Shown: one piece after another, positions 58,080 to 64,000 of the stretch
How the letters are laid out: each line of letters opens with the position of its first letter
Position numbering within the stretch: the stretch's first letter is position 1
Source of the DNA: Stereum hirsutum FP-91666 SS1
Taxonomy: Eukaryota; Basidiomycota; Agaricomycetes; Russulales; Stereaceae
Length of the DNA stretch: 64,000 nucleotides
Direction: 5' to 3'
Assembly: GCF_000264905.1 (NCBI RefSeq)
Contig: NW_006763145.1
Location: 189,261-253,260, forward strand
The notes under the pieces: model-generated
What the model was told of the DNA's origin: nothing
Seen by the model: the letters and a program-made list of their open reading frames with translations, nothing else
Databases searched by the model: none
Program-made: the position numbers and the translations under genes

Positions 58080-60790
58080 ATGTTGTCCTTTGCACTACTC
58101 GCGGCATTCGCGCCACTCGTGCTTGCTTCGCCTTCGCGCCTTGCTGCTCGTAGCATGCAGCTTCACGAGACTCGCGCGACTATTCCAGCCGGATTCGTCC
58201 AATCCGGTGCTGCTCCCGCAGACCAAATGCTTGAGCTGCAATTCGGTCTCGTCCAGAACAACCCGAAGGGCCTAGAGGACGCGTTGTACAGCGTCAGCAC
58301 TCCTAGCAGTGCAGCATATGGGCAGTTCTTGAGTAAGGAGGAGGTACTAATCCAAACCCATACAACTTCCACTAAACGAAACACAGTCGCTTACCTCCTT
58401 GTTCGTTCAATCTCAAAGGTCGAAGCATTCGTCGCTCCCACACAGGAGACTGTTGACAAGGTTCAGGCCTTCCTGTCCGAGAACGGCCTTTCGTCTGCTC
58501 CAGTCTCGCCTGCGGGAGACTGGATCGCCGTCAACATGACAGTCTCACAAGCGAACGACCTTTTTGCCACGCAATTCTCGACCTTCACCCATGTCAGCTC
58601 TAGTACGAACTCCATCAGGACGCTCGAATATTCCATTCCGTCCGACTTGGCCGGTCACTTAGACTTTGTCCACCCTACTATCACGTGCGTTTCTCTTCTT
58701 GTTCGCCTCTACTCTACGTGTGATTTTGGCTCAATATAGGCTCAAAGCCTTGACTGACGCAATTCTATTACATTCAGGTTCCCGACGCAGTTGTCCAAGA
58801 AGCCCCTGGTCATGATCCCCGTGCCCAACTCCGTAAAGCCCGCAGTGAATCTGACGAGTGATGCAGTCCCCGCTTCATGTGACTCCGTCGTCACTCCCGC
58901 CTGTCTTGAAGCCCTTTATGGTATCCCGACCGCTAGGGCTACCCAGTCGTCGAACGTCCTCGGCGTCTCCGGCTTCATCGACCAGTTCGCCAACCAAGCC
59001 GACCTGAGGGTGCGTAATTTCACCCAATTCATACATCCCAAAGTATGTGCTCATGGTAGACTATCTACATAGACATTCTTGGGAGGTCTCCGCCCCGACT
59101 TGCCCAGCACCACGACGTAGGTCTTCGTAAACTGAAACTTTGTGGTGACGTGACACCCATTTTTCCGCTTTTTACAGGTTCACTCTGCAGACTTTGGACG
59201 GCGGACAGAACACCCAAACCCTTGCCGACGCCGGTATTGAGGCTGTAAGCACACACACTCTCCCGCATGAACGCTTCAAGTTGCTGAAGCCCCATTACCG
59301 ATAGGATCTTGACACTCAGTACACCGTCAGTACACCATCTTTTCTCTACCAGAGACTGTGCTGATCATCATTGCAGACTGGTGTCGCTTCAGGTGTCCCC
59401 GTCACCTTCATCTCCGTTGGAGACAACACCCGTGAGTCCGAGGAGGCCTCGCCGTCATAAGTCATAAGCCACTCACGATTCATCTAGGTGACGGCGTGTT
59501 CGGCTTCCTCGACATCATCAATTTCTTGCTCGGACAATCTGCTCCCCCTAACGTCCTTACGACCAGTTACGGGTTTGTGTTCGCTTCGAATGTTGAAGTT
59601 TTCCACCCCTGACATTTTTATTGCCACAGATCTAACGAGGCTGATGTCTCTCGCGCTGTGGCCAAGTGAGTTCATATCCAACTCATGGTAGGACTCCTGA
59701 TCTAATCCATATTTCTCACAATAGCAACCTCTGCAATGCCTACGCTCAACTCGGAGCTCGTGGAACTTCCATCCTATTCTCTTCCGGGGACGGTGGTGTT
59801 TCTGGTACCCAGGATGGGAGCTGCACGACCTTCGTGCCCTCCTTCCCCTCAGGATGCCCCTTCCTCACCTCAGTACGAGCTTTCTTCCTCGTGATGGGCA
59901 TTCTACTCATGTCTTGTACCTTTTGCGCACAGGTCGGTGCTACCCAAGGTGTCCCGGAAACTACCGCCACCTTCTCGTCGGGTGGTTTCTCGAATTACTT
60001 CGGCATCCCGTCTTACCAGGGTATGCTAATCCGCTTCCAACACACATCCTAACCCACCATTTTCTGTACCCCTGCGCCTGTGCTTTGCGCCCTACATGGT
60101 TCTCACACTGATAACGACTCATCGTCTGACTTGTTCTCCCACTCATTCATAGCTGCTGATGTCGCGTCCTACCTCACTAAGCTCGGAAATACCGACTCCG
60201 GAAGGTTCAACCGCTCTGGACGCGCTTTCCCAGATGTTTCTGCCCAGGGCGTCAATGTTGAGATTGTCTTCCAAAATCAGGCCGGTCTTGTCGATGGAAC
60301 CAGTCAGTTTTTGGTCCTTTGACGCCTGCGTCCATCTTTGTACTGAAGGACGTTCTGTTTAGGCTGCAGCTCCCCCATCTTCGCGTCCGTCATCGCTATG
60401 TTGAATGACGAGCTTGTTGCTGCTGGAAAGAGTCCTCTTGGTTTCTTGAACCCGTTCTTGTACTCGACGGGAGCCAGCGCTCTGGCCGATATCACCACCG
60501 GTGCGTTCTTTTATGGCATAACTCGTGGCAGTCGGTCTGACCATGTCATCTTCAGGCAGCAACCCAGGTTGTGGAACCAACGGTTTCCCTGGTCAGTACT
60601 CCTCTTACCTGGTTATCCCAAATCTCTTCTGACCTCTATCTATCTCTGTTTACAGCTTTGGCAGGTTGGGATGTGAGTATCTTTAAATCCGCGCTTCTCT
60701 GTCCTTTCGCCTTATTGTGTTGTCCCACAGCCCGCCACTGGCCTCGGTACACCAATATTCGCGTCCCTCCGCACCGCTGTGGGGCTCTAA
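58080..60790 (+). CDS. Secreted sedolisin protease (peptidase S53), copy 1
   Basis: The ATG at 58080 begins a signal peptide, MLSFALLAAFAPLVLASP. The pro-domain follows (VPAGF-like IPAGFVQSGAAP; SPAGDWIAVNMTVSQANDLF). The catalytic domain holds SLEALYGIP-like CLEALYGIPTARATQSS, TFTLQTLDGGQNTQTLADAG, then IEADLDTQYT with catalytic Glu and Asp four residues apart. ILFSSGDGGVSG carries the oxyanion Asp, FSSGGFSNYFGIPSY follows, and GTSCSSPIFASVIAMLNDE, created by splicing at about 60302/60362, carries the nucleophile Ser. The end is GWDPATGLGTPIFASL, AVGL, TAA 60788-60790. More than ten introns. The enzyme is an acid-acting secreted tripeptidyl-peptidase or endoprotease, used for extracellular protein digestion. 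A second gene of the same plan follows 1.3 kb downstream. Confidence 0.92.
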
Positions 60791-62101
60791 GAAGAGAAGA
60801 GAGAACCAGACGACCACGTCGCCTCTTTTCTTGTACTCCGGGAACAATGGCCGCTATGAATGTACTGACACAAACTCACAATATCAGCGTTATCAAGATG
60901 TGCGCCTGAACTGCTATTCTTAAGCAGAATATGACTCTATCAGTGCCGGAGCTTATGAGGCATTGTGCATGATGGCTTTTCTGTGCCGATATGTGACAGT
61001 CAGCTTCGAATGTTAGCCTTACTTCAACTTCTAACAACGCTCAGTGGGAGAACACGCGAGCCCGTCTTGATTCGGTTCTGCACAGAGCATTGCAGTGCAA
61101 TGCCGAACCTTTCAGCATGTTGCACTTCCCACTTTTGCTGTATATGAACCGTTTTACTCACGATTCGTTTCTCGCCGTGCATCCTTCTCACAGGGAGCAC
61201 ACGAGCAGATTTCTTCAGCGTTCATGGATGATGACTGAGGCAAGCACCTCTCTATCTCACAGGCATCGTGCCTCGCCACCTGTTGGGACCGCGTGATATG
61301 CCTTTCAATTCTCGGGCTCGAAGGCCAAGGTCAACATCCGGATAGGTATTGGAGCAAAGAACGCGCGATCTATCAACCCCCGACCCTCCCGCGGCCTCAT
61401 GATGTAATCTAAGTAGTCGTTCTCTGATTCCACTTCAGGACACACATCCCATTTAGCATTTCTTTGTCTTCTATGTATAGATTTCGTCGTAATACGAAGT
61501 TTAAGGTCAATCAAAGCGATCTTGCAAGCTCTTGTTGCTTCTGGACAAGTGCTTGCTTTCACAGCGTCTAGTCCACATGGTAGGTACCTGGTCGTGCGCA
61601 CTCCGTAATCGTCATGCTTTCGTCGCCGACTGCAATCGCAAATTCCTTCTAGATATTCCGCAAATACGCAGCGACATGGTTTCTATAGACCAAAGGCACC
61701 TTTCGATGACAACTCGTGCGCGAGTGTGTTATCGGCCTTCCAGTCATGTGTACGTAGGTTGCTTCTTTCCAAACTTCTCCCTATCGTCATCAGTGGATGT
61801 TCTACTCGGGCCGCAGAAAATTGGCTGCATGCTCAGAACCACCACTCAGTCTTGGCATGTATCTGCCTATGAGACCCACAACGCTTCCACTGCTAACCTT
61901 TGCAGCGTCTCTTCTGTAACAGCGTGCACCAGTCTGTAGCAGCCCGACTTCAACGGGTCTTATCTCTCCTGGACCCTTTACCGAGATTCGTCTTCCTTCT
62001 CATATCCCTCTGGTCTTCTTGTCGGAAGAGCAGTATATAACGGTCGGTAGGTATGCTTCCAAACGTCCCCCAGAGGTACCCTCCTTCTCCAGGTTTTCAA
62101 G
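60791..62101. other. Intergenic between the two sedolisin genes
   Basis: About 1.3 kb. A minus-strand ORF at 61305-61601 (98 codons, ending IPIRMLTLAFEPEN) is not low complexity but has no recognised family; I leave it unassigned. No further protease fragment is seen. Confidence 0.35.
62034..62040 (+). promoter_or_regulatory. TATA box of sedolisin gene 2
   Basis: TATATAA lies 62 bp upstream of the ATG at 62102. Confidence 0.5.
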
Positions 62102-64000
62102 ATGGTCCAAGCTAGCCTCGTCCTCGCTTCCCTCTTCACCCTCGCCTACGCTGGCCCCCATGTCCAACGTAAGATGCATGTCGTCGAGCGTCGCGACAGC
62201 GTCCCGAGTGGTTTCGTTATGGACGGCGCGGCCCCATCAGATGAGGTGCTTACCCTCCGTTTCGCGCTTGCTCAGAACGACATTGCTGGGCTCGAGAAGG
62301 AGCTCTACGCTGTAAGCACTCCGGGTAGCTCGCGGTACAGACAGTTCTTGTCCCAAGACGAAGTGCGTCATCTTACTATCACATGCGGCTTGGTCCTCGA
62401 CGATCAATATATTCACTCACGATTTGCTTTGCAGGTTCAATCATACGTGGCACCCGCTGCAGACACTGTCTCTGCAGTTAACGACTGGCTCTCGGCCAAT
62501 GACCTCACTTCGTGGTCCCTTACTCCCGCTGGTGACTGGATCGCGGTCAACATGACTGTATCGAAGGCGAACAGCCTGTTCGATGCCGACTTTTCCCAGT
62601 TCACTCACGAGTCGACTGGCTCTACAGCCATCCGCACCCTCGAATATTCTGTCCCTGCGTCTTTACAGAGCGCTATTAGCTTCGTTCACCCCACTGTGGC
62701 GTACGTCAACATCCCTTTCTTCGAGGCTATGATCTGGATCAGGCAAGAGTTAATTCTTTATACACAGATTCCCCGTAAAGGCCAAGGGAACTCCCGCTTT
62801 CAAGAAACTCACGCAAGTTGTTCCGAATGTCAATCTCACGAGCGATGCCGTTCCCGCCTCGTGCGCTTCTACGATTACGCCTGCTTGCTTGCAGTCAATC
62901 TATGGCGTTCCCACGACTTCCGCTTCTGCTCCTTCGAACACCCTCGCCGTCTCGGGATATATCGACGAATGGGCCAACGAAGCCGACCTTAAGGTACGTA
63001 CCATTTATTGGCCACCCCTACCTCATTGTGAAGCTCATCCTTTTTCGTCACGATTTATTCATTTTTCAGTCATTCCTGTCGACATACAGGACAGATATAT
63101 CTTCCAGCACGACTTTCACGCTGCAGACTTTGGACGGAGGCTCCAACCCTCAGACAGCAAGCGAGGCTGGTGTGGAAGCCGTAAGCTAGCCTCACTAGAT
63201 TTCATGGAGGTACCCCTGCTGATACGTACAACCCTGTTTAGAATCTTGACATCCGTGCGTTTTTCCTCATTATTTCGCACTCGTATGTTTGTGTAGAAGC
63301 GTGCTAACTAGTTCAATTGCTCAGAGTACACTGTCGGGATAGCCACTGGAGTACCTGTCTCCTTCGTCTCTGTCGGAGAGGACTTTAGTACGTTCATGGT
63401 GGCTGCTATACGTGTCGATCGCCACACTGACGAGCACGCTAGATGACGATGTTGACGGGTTCCTTGACCAAATCAACCTCTTCCTCGGTCAAGATGTACC
63501 TCCTACCGTCCTCAGCACAAGGCAAGTTAGCGCACATACCTCACTTATAACTCTTGACTTACTTAGTCGATCGATGCTGTTGTATTTTAGTTACTCCTTC
63601 AATGAAAACGACTTGACCTTCTCTGTCGCCAAGTAAGTGTTTCGTGGCCATTCACTGTGACCAACTCCGAGCTGATGCCGACGTCACTTTACCCAGCAAC
63701 CTTTGCAACGCATACATGCAGCTCGGGGCTCTCGGTACTAGCATTCTCTTCTCATCCGGTGACGGTGGCGTTTCTGGCGGTCAGAGTTCAAGCTGTACCG
63801 ACTTTGTTCCGACATACCCCTCCACCTGTCCCTATATCACCTCGGTACGTTTTCTCTTCGAACCTGAACTTCACCGAGACTGAGCTTGATTACAGGTCGG
63901 AGGAACAACGGGTATTAGTCCGGAGGTCGCTGCAGACTTCTCCTCGGGTGGATTCTCCAACTTCTTCGGAATTCCAGATTATCAGGCAGATGGTACGCAC
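62102..64000 (+). CDS. Secreted sedolisin protease (peptidase S53), copy 2, cut by window edge
   Basis: The ATG at 62102 starts the signal peptide MVQASLVLASLFTLAYAG. The pro-domain and catalytic domain match copy 1 segment by segment and share most intron positions: SVPSGFVMDGAAPSDEVLTL, TPAGDWIAVNMTVSKANSLF, ACLQSIYGVPTTSASAPSNT, TFTLQTLDGGSNPQTASEAG, VEANLD (catalytic Glu and Asp), then PVSFVSVGED, ILFSSGDGGVSGGQ and FSSGGFSNFFGIPDYQ. The exon with the nucleophile Ser lies beyond the window. It differs from copy 1 in a longer intron near the VQSYVAP border and many substitutions, so the tandem duplication is not recent. Confidence 0.9.

Noticed and set aside
1..64000. tRNA, rRNA and CRISPR features
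   Set aside because: I looked for B-box-like GGTTCGAANCC words, rRNA cores and regularly spaced repeats; the few GGTTCGA hits (e.g. about 2707) lack a cloverleaf, and the regular repeats seen are eukaryotic tandem arrays.

Overview
The window is nuclear DNA of a filamentous fungus, almost certainly an agaricomycete (mushroom-forming basidiomycete). Nearly every gene is cut by many 45-75 bp introns with GT-AG borders. The gene content also fits: sedolisin (S53) proteases, fungal-type PARP-domain proteins, a kinase-like degenerate family, TPR-like and MYND proteins, and a MULE-type transposase. Coordinates of multi-exon genes are whole-gene spans; I joined exons by eye from splice signals and conserved motifs.

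Layout. 1-445: 3' end of a zinc alcohol/polyol dehydrogenase. 0.87-2.72 kb (-): intact-looking PARP-domain ADP-ribosyltransferase with an acidic repeat tail. 3.2-3.7 kb: kinase-like pseudogene. 4.06-5.32 kb (-): glutathione S-transferase, divergent from DBR1, the lariat-debranching enzyme (5.99-8.31 kb, +). 8.9-12.5 kb: decayed coding remnants and old repeats. 12.73-12.85 kb: a MITE. 16.09-19.80 kb (+): C2H2 zinc-finger regulator whose last exon is open in two frames. 19.8-25.5 kb: a 1.3 kb pyrimidine-rich stretch, then a gene-poor repeat zone. 25.58-27.87 kb (-): RAD7 repair protein, divergent from a second, frameshifted PARP copy (28.04-29.57 kb, +). 30.28-32.80 kb (+): Ser/Thr kinase. 33.77-37.12 kb (-): coiled-coil, Ser/Pro-rich protein. 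38.50-40.11 kb (+): TPR-like protein. 40.44-41.49 kb (-): MYND zinc-finger protein. 42.97-48.02 kb: a DNA transposon with a MULE-type transposase and hairpin ends. 49.51-50.35 kb (-): hypothetical protein. 51.48-52.43 kb: three diverged copies of a ~340 bp tandem repeat. 53.73-54.70 kb (+): broken MYND copy. 58.08-60.79 kb and 62.10 kb to the edge (+): two tandem secreted sedolisin proteases.

The housekeeping block (DBR1, GST, RAD7) sits among signs of rapid remodelling. There are three separate inverted duplications (PARP pair, MYND pair, an 11.6/22.9 kb repeat pair). In the two gene pairs the plus-strand copy is the damaged one. The strongest leads are: the dual open frame of the zinc-finger gene; the complete transposon whose ends can fold into mutually exclusive hairpins; the PARP copies and their direct-repeat remnants; and the MYND duplication, whose associated 0.6 kb block changed sides.
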